Source: an uncultured Pseudomonadota bacterium (lineage in GTDB: Bacteria > Pseudomonadota > Alphaproteobacteria > Rs-D84). From it: a DNA stretch of 64,000 nt. The stretch covers positions 62,001 to 126,000 of the forward strand of contig CASFWA010000003.1 of the NCBI GenBank assembly GCA_949298405.1, given 5' to 3'. Below, in pieces: positions 52,055 to 60,859 of this stretch. The notes beneath the pieces are model-generated. The model was given only the letters and a program-made list of their open reading frames with translations. It made no database searches and had not been told where the DNA came from. Positions within the stretch are counted from its first letter, which is position 1, and each line of letters begins with the position of its first letter. Made by a program: the position numbers and the translations under genes.

Positions 52055-53299
52055 ATGACTAAATTACCAGAACTTTTGGCACCGGCGGGTACGCTGGATG
52101 CTTTTAAAACCGCCATTTTATATGGCGCAGATGCTATTTATGCGGGCCTGCCGGGATTTTCTATGCGGGCACGTGCAAAAATCACAACCGAAGAAGTAAA
52201 GCAGGGGATTGAACTTGCGCATGCTGCTGGGAAAAAGGTTTATTTAGCTTTTAACCTTTTTGCACATGACAGGGATTTCGTAAACATGCCACGTGTCAGC
52301 GAGGTTATAAATTATTTAAAACCTGATGCGCTTATTATTGCAGACCCAGGGGTTTTAATGTGGGTACGTGAAAATCACCCTGATATGCCGATACACATTT
52401 CTACGCAGGCAAATATTTGCTCTGCGTTAAGCGTAAAGTTCTGGCAGAATGCTGGTGCAAAACTTTGCGTGCTGGCACGTGAAGTGTCAAATGCAGAATT
52501 TAAAAGTATTCGTCAGCAGTGTCCTGATATGAAACTAGAAATTTTTGTACATGGTGCTATGTGTATGAGTTATTCGGGTCGTTGTTTGTTATCTAATTTT
52601 ATAACGGGGCGTCCTGCAAATCGTGGTGCGTGTGCGCAGTTGTGCCGTTGGAAATACGATGTCATTTTGCGCGAATGTGAATCCGGAATAGAAATGCCGA
52701 TAGAAGAAGACGAACGCGGTGCATATATAATGAATTCCAAAGATTTATGTTTGATGCCGCGCCTGCGCGAGGTTATAGAGGCGGGTCCAGATTCACTTAA
52801 AATTGAAGGACGTAATCGTAGTGAATATTATGTTGGTTCTGTAATTCATGCTTATCGTGCGGCATTAGATGCGTATAAGGAAAATCCAGAAAAATTTGAC
52901 CCGGCTCCATTTATGAAAGAATTGGAACGTTTAGAAACGCGTGGTTATACAACTGCATTTTTTGACGGAAATCTTGGTCCGGATGCTCATAATTACGAAA
53001 CAACACGTTCTACATCCGAATATCACGCAGCTGGTGTTATAACAAATGTTGACGAGAAAAATGTAACCCTAGAACTTCGTAATGAAATCAAGCAAGGGGA
53101 TGAAATAACATTTGTGCTACCAGGAATAATGGATGGGGTATCGGTTGTTCTGCCAAAAATAATTAATGCAAAGAATGGTGAAGAATTACCAAAAATGTCT
53201 GCGGGGCAACATAATAGTTTGGTTGTGTCGCGTGAATGGTTGGGGCAGGTTAATCAGGATAAGTTTGTGCCCTATGTTTTGGCGTACAAGCATAAATAA
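52055..53299 (+). CDS. trhP: U32-family tRNA hydroxylation protein (TrhP/YegQ-like)
   Basis: 414 residues. LLAPAGTLDAFKTAILYGADAIYAGLPGFSMRA at the N-terminus and the U32 signature EIFVHGAMCMSYSGRCLLSNFITGRPANRGACAQLCRWKY (near residues 165-205), with its Cys set likely binding an iron-sulphur cluster, identify a U32 protein. SLKIEGRNRSEYYVGSVIHAYR and the C-terminal beta-barrel extension favour YegQ/TrhP, which takes part in 5-hydroxyuridine formation in tRNA using prephenate. Older annotation as collagenase-like peptidase is possible but less likely. Confidence 0.88.
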   Translation: MTKLPELLAPAGTLDAFKTAILYGADAIYAGLPGFSMRARAKITTEEVKQGIELAHAAGKKVYLAFNLFAHDRDFVNMPRVSEVINYLKPDALIIADPGVLMWVRENHPDMPIHISTQANICSALSVKFWQNAGAKLCVLAREVSNAEFKSIRQQCPDMKLEIFVHGAMCMSYSGRCLLSNFITGRPANRGACAQLCRWKYDVILRECESGIEMPIEEDERGAYIMNSKDLCLMPRLREVIEAGPDSLKIEGRNRSEYYVGSVIHAYRAALDAYKENPEKFDPAPFMKELERLETRGYTTAFFDGNLGPDAHNYETTRSTSEYHAAGVITNVDEKNVTLELRNEIKQGDEITFVLPGIMDGVSVVLPKIINAKNGEELPKMSAGQHNSLVVSREWLGQVNQDKFVPYVLAYKHK

Positions 53300-53300
53300 A

Positions 53301-53328
53301 AAAGGACGAGGTTTCGTCCTTTTTTATT
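53301..53328. terminator. Bidirectional terminator trhP / 53337 gene
   Basis: AAAGGACGA-GGTT-TCGTCCTTT followed by TTTTATTTT, between convergent genes. Confidence 0.85.
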
Positions 53329-53336
53329 TTATTTAG

Positions 53337-53879
53337 TTATGCAGCATGTCTTTCGTTTTGGTTTTGCATTTGCCACATGATTAACATCTGCATTTTTTGT
53401 TGTGCAGACAGAAATTCTGACTGTGGTACAGGCTTTTGATTCTTTTGTTCTTTTGTTTCATATAAAGCCAAAGTATCGTTAAGATTCTTTAATGCTTCGT
53501 TAGTGTTTTTTGCTACACGCATATTCCATTCTTGTTTTTTTTCAGGTGTGCATTCAATTTTTGTGTCTTTTAAAGAGCTGGTCATAATAAGTTGAGACCA
53601 TTTTGCTTTATGTGCAGCAAAAATTTGGCGCATGTACATTGTTGCAGGGTTTTCAGAACTTTTTGATGAAATGAAAGATTTTAATTGTTCAATTGCTTTA
53701 TACCAAGCCTGTCCCAAGGAAGTACCTTTCAGCCAATTTGCAAAAGATAGACTGTAAAATAATTGGAAATATGCGGCAGAAATTTTCTTTTTGTCGGCTT
53801 CGCTTAATACTTTTTCTTGTTTTTTTTGTATGTTTTCGCCTGCGATTATTTTTATATATTGATTGAATTGGTCTTCCAT
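53337..53879 (-). CDS. Helical cytoplasmic protein, possibly phasin/PHA-granule-related, function unknown
   Basis: 180 residues, almost entirely helical. WLKGTSLGQAWYKAIEQLKSFISSK and NNTNEALKNLNDTLALYE-like amphipathic helices, no signal peptide; the C-terminus is Met/Gln-rich (QQKMQMLIMWQMQNQNERHAA). The layout recalls phasin or PhaE-type polyester-associated proteins, but no diagnostic motif confirms it and no phaC is in the window. AGGAGTG lies 7 nt before the ATG. Confidence 0.6.
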   Translation of the reverse strand: MEDQFNQYIKIIAGENIQKKQEKVLSEADKKKISAAYFQLFYSLSFANWLKGTSLGQAWYKAIEQLKSFISSKSSENPATMYMRQIFAAHKAKWSQLIMTSSLKDTKIECTPEKKQEWNMRVAKNTNEALKNLNDTLALYETKEQKNQKPVPQSEFLSAQQKMQMLIMWQMQNQNERHAA

Positions 53880-54031
53880 GATTACACTCCTTAGGCTACT
53901 TTTTTACTCCTTAATATATTTATGTAGTGCAAAAAGTTGTTGTTTCAAGTTTTTTGTCAAATGTAAAATTGTTTTGACTTTAATCTTATTCTATAGCACC
54001 CTAAGAATGCTCGTATCACAAAAACGTGCTA

Positions 54032-54082
54032 TTGCCAATAATGGGTGGTGCGGATACGAACCCCAGTCTTGCCAATAATGGG
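54032..54082 (+). repeat. Direct repeat TTGCCAATAATGGG x2 upstream of an OMP gene
   Basis: Identical 14-mers at 54032-54045 and 54069-54082, 37 nt apart and 36 nt from the ATG at 54119. They lie in the probable 5' leader or promoter; possible binding site for a regulator or RNA. The rest of 53880-54118 is AT-rich with nothing else definite. Confidence 0.65.
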
Positions 54083-54118
54083 GGCTGTGGAATTTCATCG
54101 AAAACAAGGAGTTAAATG

Positions 54119-55120
54119 ATGAAAAAAACTTTAAAGATGGCAGTTGCTGCATCTGTTTTGACAGTACCTGCAATGGCTGCTAACTTGGAAAACCCGTTGT
54201 ATTTACCAAGTTCTGGTGAATTATATTCAAAAACGGGTGCAGGTGTAATGTACAAAGTCACAGATAGTACACCAGTAAACGAATTGAAAGGTCACGCAGG
54301 GGCAACAGAATTCCCGATTTGGCGTGTAAGTGAAGATTTAGGTTATGGTATCACAGATCGTTTGGCTATCCGTGGTTCTTTTGCATATACTCAGGCAGAT
54401 GATATCAACCGTAAAGGTTTGAATCATGGTCGTGCAGGGTTGATTTATCGTGCGTTAGAATTCAATGATGGCACAGTATTGGATGTTTATGCAGATACTC
54501 ATTTGGGTGGTGTAAACAAAATGCGTGGTGCTTATATACCTGTGACACGAACACTTGGTTATTTCCAGTATGATAATTATTCCAACGGTCGTTGGGGTGC
54601 AGATGTTGGTGTTCGCTTTGGTAAAACATGGTCAAAGTTAACAACAAGTGCATTTGTTGAAGTTTTAAAAACATTCGGCAGTGATAACAATGTTATCGAT
54701 GTTTCTGCTTTGGGTGCGTTGATGCCAATGCCGGGCTTATTGCCAGATGAAATTTCTGTTGATTTGAAATCTACAACAGAAATTAATGCTGGTTTAAATG
54801 CTTTCTATCAGTTGACAGACAGATGGTCATTTGGTGGTGGCTTTAAGTATAATCATCATGCAGATAATGGTGTAAAAAGTTTAGCAACAGAAATAAATCC
54901 TGCTGCAAAACCTGTTGTTGCACCTTTGTTAGCAGGTTTATCTGACATGAACGATGGTTTTGATGAATATATCGTATCATTGTCTGTTGCAAATCAGTTG
55001 ACAGACACAGTTCAGGTTGCATTGTATGGTGAATATACATTCGACACTGCACATGATAATTCTCAGAACGGTTCTGACGTTAAAGCCGAAGTTGGCGTTC
55101 GTTTGAACTTGGCGTTCTAA
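54119..55120 (+). CDS. Outer-membrane beta-barrel protein, 333 aa
   Basis: Signal peptide (about 1-20, AMAA), then about 14 amphipathic strands (GDWRW-like patterns: LGYGITDRLAIRGSFAYTQ, WGADVGVRFGKTW, WSFGGGFKYNHH, VQVALYGEYTF), ending in LNLAF with C-terminal Phe. Cys-free. A porin-like or transport barrel of unknown substrate. AAGGAG fits the second of two consecutive ATG codons (54119) better than 54116. A strong terminator follows. Codon use is typical of highly expressed genes here. Confidence 0.78.
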   Translation: MKKTLKMAVAASVLTVPAMAANLENPLYLPSSGELYSKTGAGVMYKVTDSTPVNELKGHAGATEFPIWRVSEDLGYGITDRLAIRGSFAYTQADDINRKGLNHGRAGLIYRALEFNDGTVLDVYADTHLGGVNKMRGAYIPVTRTLGYFQYDNYSNGRWGADVGVRFGKTWSKLTTSAFVEVLKTFGSDNNVIDVSALGALMPMPGLLPDEISVDLKSTTEINAGLNAFYQLTDRWSFGGGFKYNHHADNGVKSLATEINPAAKPVVAPLLAGLSDMNDGFDEYIVSLSVANQLTDTVQVALYGEYTFDTAHDNSQNGSDVKAEVGVRLNLAF

Positions 55121-55152
55121 GATAAAAAAGCAAATTAACATATATTGGACAC

Positions 55153-55187
55153 AAAACCCGTCGAACTTCGACGGGTTTTCTTTTTAA
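55153..55187 (+). terminator. Terminator of the 54119 gene
   Basis: AAAACCCGTCGAA-C-TTCGACGGGTTTT followed by CTTTTTAAA, 13-bp stem. Confidence 0.9.
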
Positions 55188-55227
55188 AGGTAAAAAATAC
55201 TAAATACTTTTTTCTGGGGTGTTTTTA

Positions 55228-55236
55228 TGATATAAT
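55228..55236 (+). promoter_or_regulatory. Extended -10 element TGATATAAT
   Basis: TGATATAAT 25 nt before the ATG at 55262; identical to the elements at 37935 and 45494. Confidence 0.55.
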
Positions 55237-55261
55237 ATTTCCAAAGGAAAATGGAAAGGCT

Positions 55262-56353
55262 ATGAAAAAAGTCAGCATGTTTGCCGCGTTGGCTGGTTTT
55301 TTGTTTGGATTTTCAGGCAGTGCAGATGCTGCATATCCTGTTTATAATGGGTATCAGGGTACTAATGCGCAGGGGCAGGTCGTATATTTGCCGACAACAA
55401 CTGCAACAAATACGGTTGTGGCAACCACGGGGACGGTTGGAAATATTAATGCCGCAAGCCCGACAAGAATTACAGGAACTTTACCACGTGTGGGGTCGAA
55501 TACAACAAATGCAGGGCGTCAGTATTATCAACCTGCAGATTACGATAGGCTTGCCGATAGTGGGTTATATGTTGGTTTGTCTGTTGGTTATTCCGCAAGT
55601 GTTGGTGGTTCTATGATTGCCGACTATATGGGCGAACAAAATGCCTTTTTTGTACCTGGTGCTTTCCAAGAGGCTGATTTTAACACAGATACGGTTTTGC
55701 CGTTGCAGTTATCAGTAGGTGCTGCAATAAACAATGATATTCGTGTGGATTTCTCGTATTTGCGGTATTCTGGTATAAGTTATCCAAGTATGGTTCAATC
55801 TTCGGATGGTGTTGGTGGTTATGTTGATGCCGAGGTTGACGGTGGTGCAATCACATCTAATGCGACCATGTTGAATATGTACTATAACATAGATGCGTAT
55901 ACTGGTTATATTGCAGGTGGTGCATTAAGACCTTATGTTGGTGTTGGTGTTGGTATTTCTTTAAATACAATATCTGATTACGTTGTATATGATAATACTT
56001 TCTATTCTGAAATGGAACCTGGCGCAGCAGGTGCGGGCGATTTAACAGGTATATCAGATGTTTATGCATACCATAATGGTGGTACATCAGAACAGTTGGC
56101 GTTCATGTTTGAAGGTGGTGTCACAACAGAATTGGATGGTGGCATCAAATTGGATTTCTTTGTCAGATATACGAACTTGGGCAAGGTCAGAACATCTGGC
56201 AGTATCATAGTTTCCCAGACAGAATGGTTGGGTGATGGTGCGGGTTCTGAATATCCTGCGCCATACGATAGTGTGTTCCATTACACAAACTGGTATGAAA
56301 GTGGTCGTTTAAGCACTGTTGATATGGGTATCAGATTAAGACTGCAATTCTAA
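55262..56353 (+). CDS. Outer-membrane beta-barrel protein, 363 aa
   Basis: Start at 55262 (AAAGG upstream) gives a signal peptide (about 1-23, ADA). A Thr/Asn/Gln-rich N-terminal stretch (about 25-95) precedes an opacity-like barrel: SGLYVGLSVGYSASVGGSMIADYMG, LQLSVGAAINNDIRVDFSYLRYSG, LRPYVGVGVGISLNT, FMFEGGVTTELDGGIKLDFFVRYTNLG, and the last strand VDMGIRLRLQF. This is the shape of small surface antigens of alphaproteobacteria (Opa/OmpA-barrel type). Function unknown. The next secreted protein follows after 62 nt. Confidence 0.78.
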   Translation: MKKVSMFAALAGFLFGFSGSADAAYPVYNGYQGTNAQGQVVYLPTTTATNTVVATTGTVGNINAASPTRITGTLPRVGSNTTNAGRQYYQPADYDRLADSGLYVGLSVGYSASVGGSMIADYMGEQNAFFVPGAFQEADFNTDTVLPLQLSVGAAINNDIRVDFSYLRYSGISYPSMVQSSDGVGGYVDAEVDGGAITSNATMLNMYYNIDAYTGYIAGGALRPYVGVGVGISLNTISDYVVYDNTFYSEMEPGAAGAGDLTGISDVYAYHNGGTSEQLAFMFEGGVTTELDGGIKLDFFVRYTNLGKVRTSGSIIVSQTEWLGDGAGSEYPAPYDSVFHYTNWYESGRLSTVDMGIRLRLQF

Positions 56354-56415
56354 AATGTCATCTGCAGTTTTGGGTTTGCGGTTGCGGTGACACGGTAAAA
56401 AAAGACGGAAGAATT

Positions 56416-58101
56416 ATGAAAAAAACGCATTCTATAATTAACTATTATTTATTTGCAGCGCTGATTAGTACATTTTCGGTTTCTGCAGATGCTGCAATTC
56501 GCGTTGGTAATATGTCGCGGAGTTATGCAGGTGCGTACAATCAAGTAAATGCTATGCGTCAGCAGGCGGATTATTATAATTCTCAGCCTACGACCGTCAT
56601 AACGCCTTCTACTGATACAGAAAATAATTTACCAGTTAGGGTTGCAGATAAAGATTTAGCAGAAAAAATAATTAACGGTAATAACGATACGCCCGTTGTT
56701 GTAAGTCAACTTGAACAATGTGCATCAATATATCCAAATGGTGAGTTTGCTTGGGATAGACCGACTTTGGGGTTGGGGGCAGGTGGTTCAAACACTTGTG
56801 TCGCAGTAGTTGAAATGCGTGGTTATCAGATGGGTGCAAATGGTTCTGATGTGGTGCTGGCGCGTGCAAATTTGGCTGCGGGTGATTCCGTAAAATGTAA
56901 CATTTCAGAATTTCCTGACGCAACTTATACTGTTGATGCGGGTAATATAGAATTCCCGGCCGACAGGGAACCTACGATGGATGATGTCGTCAAGGTTATG
57001 AACGAAGAGCAAAAGCAGAATGCGGTATTAAAAATTGCTGCGGGTGCGATTTTGGGCGGAATTGGTGGTAATATTGCCGGTAAGAATGATTTAGGTAATG
57101 ACAGTTTAATAGGTACAGATAAGGGGAAATTACAGGGAACGGCAATAGGCGCATTATCTGGTGCGGCCGTTATGGCAGGTAATGCTTATGCGGGCAAGGT
57201 TGTCGGCGATGTTATTTTATCTACTGGTGTGAACGCTGTTGCTGGTGGTGTTATTGGAAATATTATGGCATCAGGTGATTCTGTTTTAAGAATCGAAGAT
57301 TGTGAATTAAATGGTCGTGAAACAAGTTGCTTATGGGGAATGTTGGTTTCCAGTGAGTCTTTAAACCCAACAGAAACAGCATTTTACAATACTACTACAA
57401 GGAAAACATATGTTTGCGACCAGAATATGAAAAATTGTAAAGAGGAAGAACTTGTAAATGTAAAGTTAGAAGCCTATCCAGATAAAAATATTGATGAAAT
57501 TCAAGAACAGCAATTCGAAGAAATAATAAACAATGAAAAAAATCAATATTATATTGTTATGGACGGTGGTAATAGAACAATAGTAAATGCTTTAGATATG
57601 GATGGTAAAACACCTGCTATTGATCAAGGTATCTTTACAAAGATTAGTTCTGCTGGTCGTGTGGACAGACAAATTGCCGCCATGATTCCAGATGTCAGAG
57701 ATAAAGCGTTTGGTATGAAGCAGTCTGATTGGCGCGAGTGGAAAAGTGCACATAGAAACGGTGTTACTATTTATGGGCGCAGCACTCAGGGGCAACCTTA
57801 TAATTTGCCAGAAGATACAGAATATTCTATTAACGATTTTTATCCAATGATGGTAAATGCAGAAGATGGTGGAATTATTGATTTTAGTAACAAGGCCAGA
57901 TTAAAAACAACTTTAATCGGTGCAGGTGCGGGTGGTGCTTTGGGTGCTTTTGTCGGTTATCAAGGTGCGCAATCTGATATAGAAAATCGTTGGGTGACAG
58001 CGGTTCGTGAATATAAAGACTCGTTACAAAAGGTTTATTGTGTGACGGGCGACCGTTTCTTGGGTTATTACAATGATGTAATAATAATTCCAAATATGTA
58101 A
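56416..58101 (+). CDS. Secreted protein with glycine-zipper segments, unknown
   Basis: 561 residues: a signal peptide (about 1-26, SADA), a Cys-containing domain (QCASIYPNGEFAW, TCVAVVEMRG, SVKCNISEFPDATY), then two Gly/Ala-rich membrane-prone regions: about 210-300 (AAGAILGGIGGNIAG, AIGALSGAAVMAG, AVAGGVIGNIMAS) and about 496-515 (LIGAGAGGALGAFVGYQGA). Glycine zippers of this type occur in outer-membrane-inserting or pore-like proteins. Between them is a soluble segment with six Cys. Could be a surface protein or secretion accessory; no family assigned. Confidence 0.75.
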   Translation: MKKTHSIINYYLFAALISTFSVSADAAIRVGNMSRSYAGAYNQVNAMRQQADYYNSQPTTVITPSTDTENNLPVRVADKDLAEKIINGNNDTPVVVSQLEQCASIYPNGEFAWDRPTLGLGAGGSNTCVAVVEMRGYQMGANGSDVVLARANLAAGDSVKCNISEFPDATYTVDAGNIEFPADREPTMDDVVKVMNEEQKQNAVLKIAAGAILGGIGGNIAGKNDLGNDSLIGTDKGKLQGTAIGALSGAAVMAGNAYAGKVVGDVILSTGVNAVAGGVIGNIMASGDSVLRIEDCELNGRETSCLWGMLVSSESLNPTETAFYNTTTRKTYVCDQNMKNCKEEELVNVKLEAYPDKNIDEIQEQQFEEIINNEKNQYYIVMDGGNRTIVNALDMDGKTPAIDQGIFTKISSAGRVDRQIAAMIPDVRDKAFGMKQSDWREWKSAHRNGVTIYGRSTQGQPYNLPEDTEYSINDFYPMMVNAEDGGIIDFSNKARLKTTLIGAGAGGALGAFVGYQGAQSDIENRWVTAVREYKDSLQKVYCVTGDRFLGYYNDVIIIPNM

Positions 58102-58108
58102 TAAAAAA

Positions 58109-58131
58109 CGCCCTTTTCAGGGCGCTTTTTT
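58109..58131. terminator. Bidirectional terminator before glyS
   Basis: CGCCC-TTTTCA-GGGCG with A-run and T-run, between convergent genes. Confidence 0.85.
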
Positions 58132-59491
58132 ATTGGTTTATTATTTCTAGTACACGTTTAGATACATCTGCGATATTAACGCGTTCTTGTTCCATGGTGT
58201 CACGATGGCGCAAGGTTACAGTATGGTCTTCCAATGTTTGATGGTCGACAGTTATGCAGACTGGTGTACCAATTTCATCGTGCCTACGATAATTTTTACC
58301 GATATTACCAGAATTTTCTAATTCGATACGACCTATATTTAATTTGCGTAAAGAGTTTTCAATATCATTGGCTATATCTAATAATTCTGGAACGTTTCTG
58401 GCTAGTGGTATAACCGCTGCTTTGACGGGTGCTAGCCATGGTTTAAGTTTTAATACAAGACGGCTTTTGCCATCTGGTAATTCTTCTTCTGTATATGCTT
58501 CCAGCATAACGGCCAACATAGCACGATTAACACCCATAGCAGTTTCAATTACATATGGTATAAAGTTTTCCCCAGTTTGTGGGTCGCTGTAAGATAACTT
58601 TGTTGTGCTATCTTTGTTTTCCATAACATTTGCGTGTATATTGAATTCATCTTGTGCTTTTGTATGAGAGCCTAAGTCAAAATCTTGGCGATTGTGTATA
58701 CCTTCAACTTCGTCAAAACCGTCTGGGAAAGCATATTCAATATCACCTGCGGCTTTTGCATAGTGTGCAAGTTTTTCATGTGGTGTAAAACGTAGTTTTT
58801 CTGCTGGAATACCAAGAGAGTTTATCCACCAAGCAGTACGAATTTCTTTCCACATTTCGAAATACTTTTCATCTTCGTCTGGTCTAACAAAATATTGCAT
58901 TTCTGCCTGTTCGAATTCGCGCATACGGAAGACAAAGCCGCGTGGGGAAATTTCATTTCTAAACGCTTTACCGATTTGAGCGATACCGAAAGGTAGTTTA
59001 TGAGGTTTAGCATCTAAAACATTTTTAAAATTAACATAAGTTGTGGTTGCCGTTTCGGGGCGCAGATAAGCGTTAATTACGCCGTCCGCTGTTGCACCAA
59101 TGGAAAGCCCCATCATTAATTGATATGCGCGTGGTTCGGTGATTTCTGTACTGCCACAGTTGTCGCATTTTGTTGGGTCTTTCATTTTATCTTGGCGCAT
59201 ACGTGCGCCGCATTTTTTGCATTCAACCAGTGGGTCAGAAAAACTGCTTTCGTGACCAGAATATTTCCAAAGTAAACGGTTGCTGATAAGAGCCGCATCC
59301 AAACCTTCAACATCATTACGAGAATAAATCATTGCATTCCACCAGGCATTACGAATATTTTTCATTAATTCTACGCCATATGGACCATAATCATAAGCAC
59401 CACCTAAACCGCCATATATTTCAGAACCTGTGAAAATAAAACCGCGTCTTTTGCATAAAGCAACAATATCATTAATAGTTTTTGCTGGCAT
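58130..59491 (-). CDS. glyS: Glycyl-tRNA synthetase, single-chain alpha2 type
   Basis: 453 residues of class II. ALCKRRGFIFTGSEIYGGLGGAYDYGPYGVELMKNIRNAWW, a zinc-ribbon insert (CKKCGARM...CDNCGS), YLRPETATTTYVNFKN, FGIAQIGKAFRNEISPRGFVFRMREFEQAEMQYF and the C-terminal anticodon domain define the dimeric GlyRS of archaea, eukaryotes and many Gram-positives. Alphaproteobacteria usually use the tetrameric GlyQ/GlyS enzyme, so this is a displacement candidate. AGGGG precedes the ATG. Single gene. Confidence 0.95.
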   Translation of the reverse strand: MPAKTINDIVALCKRRGFIFTGSEIYGGLGGAYDYGPYGVELMKNIRNAWWNAMIYSRNDVEGLDAALISNRLLWKYSGHESSFSDPLVECKKCGARMRQDKMKDPTKCDNCGSTEITEPRAYQLMMGLSIGATADGVINAYLRPETATTTYVNFKNVLDAKPHKLPFGIAQIGKAFRNEISPRGFVFRMREFEQAEMQYFVRPDEDEKYFEMWKEIRTAWWINSLGIPAEKLRFTPHEKLAHYAKAAGDIEYAFPDGFDEVEGIHNRQDFDLGSHTKAQDEFNIHANVMENKDSTTKLSYSDPQTGENFIPYVIETAMGVNRAMLAVMLEAYTEEELPDGKSRLVLKLKPWLAPVKAAVIPLARNVPELLDIANDIENSLRKLNIGRIELENSGNIGKNYRRHDEIGTPVCITVDHQTLEDHTVTLRHRDTMEQERVNIADVSKRVLEIINQ

Positions 59492-59570
59492 TTTTCTACC
59501 CCTAAATGTTACAGGGTATATATTAAACAGATTTTAGTTTTTTGCAATAAATAATACGACAAATAAAAAA

Positions 59571-59586
59571 CGGGGCTTCAGCCCCG
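59571..59586 (-). terminator. Terminator of the BI-1/ferredoxin operon
   Basis: CGGGGC-TTCA-GCCCCG, followed on the minus strand by TTTTTTATTT, just after the ferredoxin gene. Confidence 0.85.
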
Positions 59587-59603
59587 TTAATAGTTATTTT
59601 TTA

Positions 59604-59786
59604 TTATTTTGCATCTGGTGCAATTGCCGCAACTGGGCATACTGCAGCGCAAGTTCCGCAAGACATACATTTTGCAGGGTCGATTACACATTTACCATCT
59701 GCGCCTGTTGAAATTGCCATAACTGGACATGCACCCATGCAAGTGTGACATCCAATACATTTAGCGGGGTCAATTTTATAAGCCAT
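59604..59786 (-). CDS. 2[4Fe-4S] ferredoxin
   Basis: 60 residues with two complete cluster motifs CIGCHTCMGACP and CMSCGTCAAVCP. A small clostridial-type ferredoxin for low-potential electron transfer in the cytoplasm, for example with pyruvate:ferredoxin oxidoreductase; none is in this window. Such ferredoxins suggest anaerobic metabolism. CGGAG 9 nt before the ATG. It follows the BI-1 gene by 24 nt, so likely the same mRNA. Confidence 0.95.
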   Translation of the reverse strand: MAYKIDPAKCIGCHTCMGACPVMAISTGADGKCVIDPAKCMSCGTCAAVCPVAAIAPDAK

Positions 59787-59810
59787 TTTTTTCTCCGTTT
59801 TTTATGTAAA

Positions 59811-60554
59811 TTAATCTCTATTAAGCAAACTTAACAGATATTGGAACATTGCTACAAAAGATATGTACAGATGCAAAGCACCCAGTACTGCCAATTGATT
59901 CTTTTGTGTTTCATCGCCGATGACTGCATATGCGCGCTTCAAGTTCTGCATATCATAAGCAGTAAATAAGGCAAATACCAATACACCGATAAAGCAAACT
60001 ATTGTACCGAAAGTGCCGCCTAATAATGCTGGCCATATAAATGAAGCGATGCCGACCAATATTAAACCAATCATACCCATCATCAAGAAAATGCCCATAA
60101 AAGACAAGTCTTTTACTGTTTTATAACCGAACAGAGCCATGCAAGCAAACATAACCGCAGCGATTATAAATGCGGACAAGATTGTATAAGGATTGTTTGT
60201 GACCGCAACTAACAACAAAGGTGTCATAACGATACCGATTAAGGCTGCATATAAGAATAATAACAACATACCTGTTGACGGTTTAAAACTGAATGCACGA
60301 ACTTGTGCCCATATAGATAAGGCCAATCCACCGAATAATAAAATATAATAGAAAGCGGAAAGCCCGTTTGTTGTAAACAATAATGTCCATAAAGGTGTGG
60401 CCATTGTTATAAAAGAAGCCAGTGCGGTGACACCAACTGCGCCAAACATTAATGCAAAGATACGTTTCAGATATAGTTCAATACCGCCAGATTGTTTGTT
60501 TGTGCGTTTTGAAGTATCTGCTTTGGTTTTAAGTGCAATACTTTTTACTGCCAT
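59811..60554 (-). CDS. Bax inhibitor-1/YccA family membrane protein
   Basis: 247 residues with seven predicted helices and the family ending TAYDMQNLKRAYAV then QLAVLGALHLYISFVAMFQYLLSLL. The conserved Asp of YDMQ is the pH/Ca-sensing position in the family. BI-1 proteins leak calcium or modulate membrane proteases such as FtsH. AAGGAG precedes the ATG. First gene of an operon with the ferredoxin. Confidence 0.92.
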   Translation of the reverse strand: MAVKSIALKTKADTSKRTNKQSGGIELYLKRIFALMFGAVGVTALASFITMATPLWTLLFTTNGLSAFYYILLFGGLALSIWAQVRAFSFKPSTGMLLLFLYAALIGIVMTPLLLVAVTNNPYTILSAFIIAAVMFACMALFGYKTVKDLSFMGIFLMMGMIGLILVGIASFIWPALLGGTFGTIVCFIGVLVFALFTAYDMQNLKRAYAVIGDETQKNQLAVLGALHLYISFVAMFQYLLSLLNRD

Positions 60555-60632
60555 TTATTTCTCCTTGTTAGTTATACAAATATATAATACAATAAAAGCA
60601 TTAATTCAAGACGAAACGATAAGGAGATTTTT

Positions 60633-60857
60633 ATGCCTACAAAAATGGAAAAAGCCAGAAGATTGCGCACTAAACAAATGGGGCAAAAGGCAGACTTAAA
60701 AGCAGATGCTAATTTGGCAAAAAAGCAACTGCACGAAAAATATAAAGATGCCGAGGCCGCTTTAAGAGAAATGATGAAGACGGAATCACCTAATAGTAAA
60801 AGATTAATTAAACAGATGGAAATTGTTGCTAATTTATCTCCATATAAAGAAATATAA
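60633..60857 (+). CDS. Small helical protein upstream of lgt, unknown
   Basis: 74 residues, strongly basic and helical (KMEKARRLRTKQMGQKADLKADANLAKKQLHEKYKDAEAALREMM), a probable coiled coil without Cys or membrane segment. AAGGAG lies 8 nt before the ATG. It ends 2 nt before the lgt start, so the two are almost certainly translated from one mRNA. No family recognised. Confidence 0.7.
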   Translation: MPTKMEKARRLRTKQMGQKADLKADANLAKKQLHEKYKDAEAALREMMKTESPNSKRLIKQMEIVANLSPYKEI

Positions 60858-60859
60858 AA

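Noticed and set aside
53337-53879. Firm phasin annotation
   Set aside because: Only general helical character supports it; no diagnostic motif and no polyhydroxyalkanoate gene in the window.
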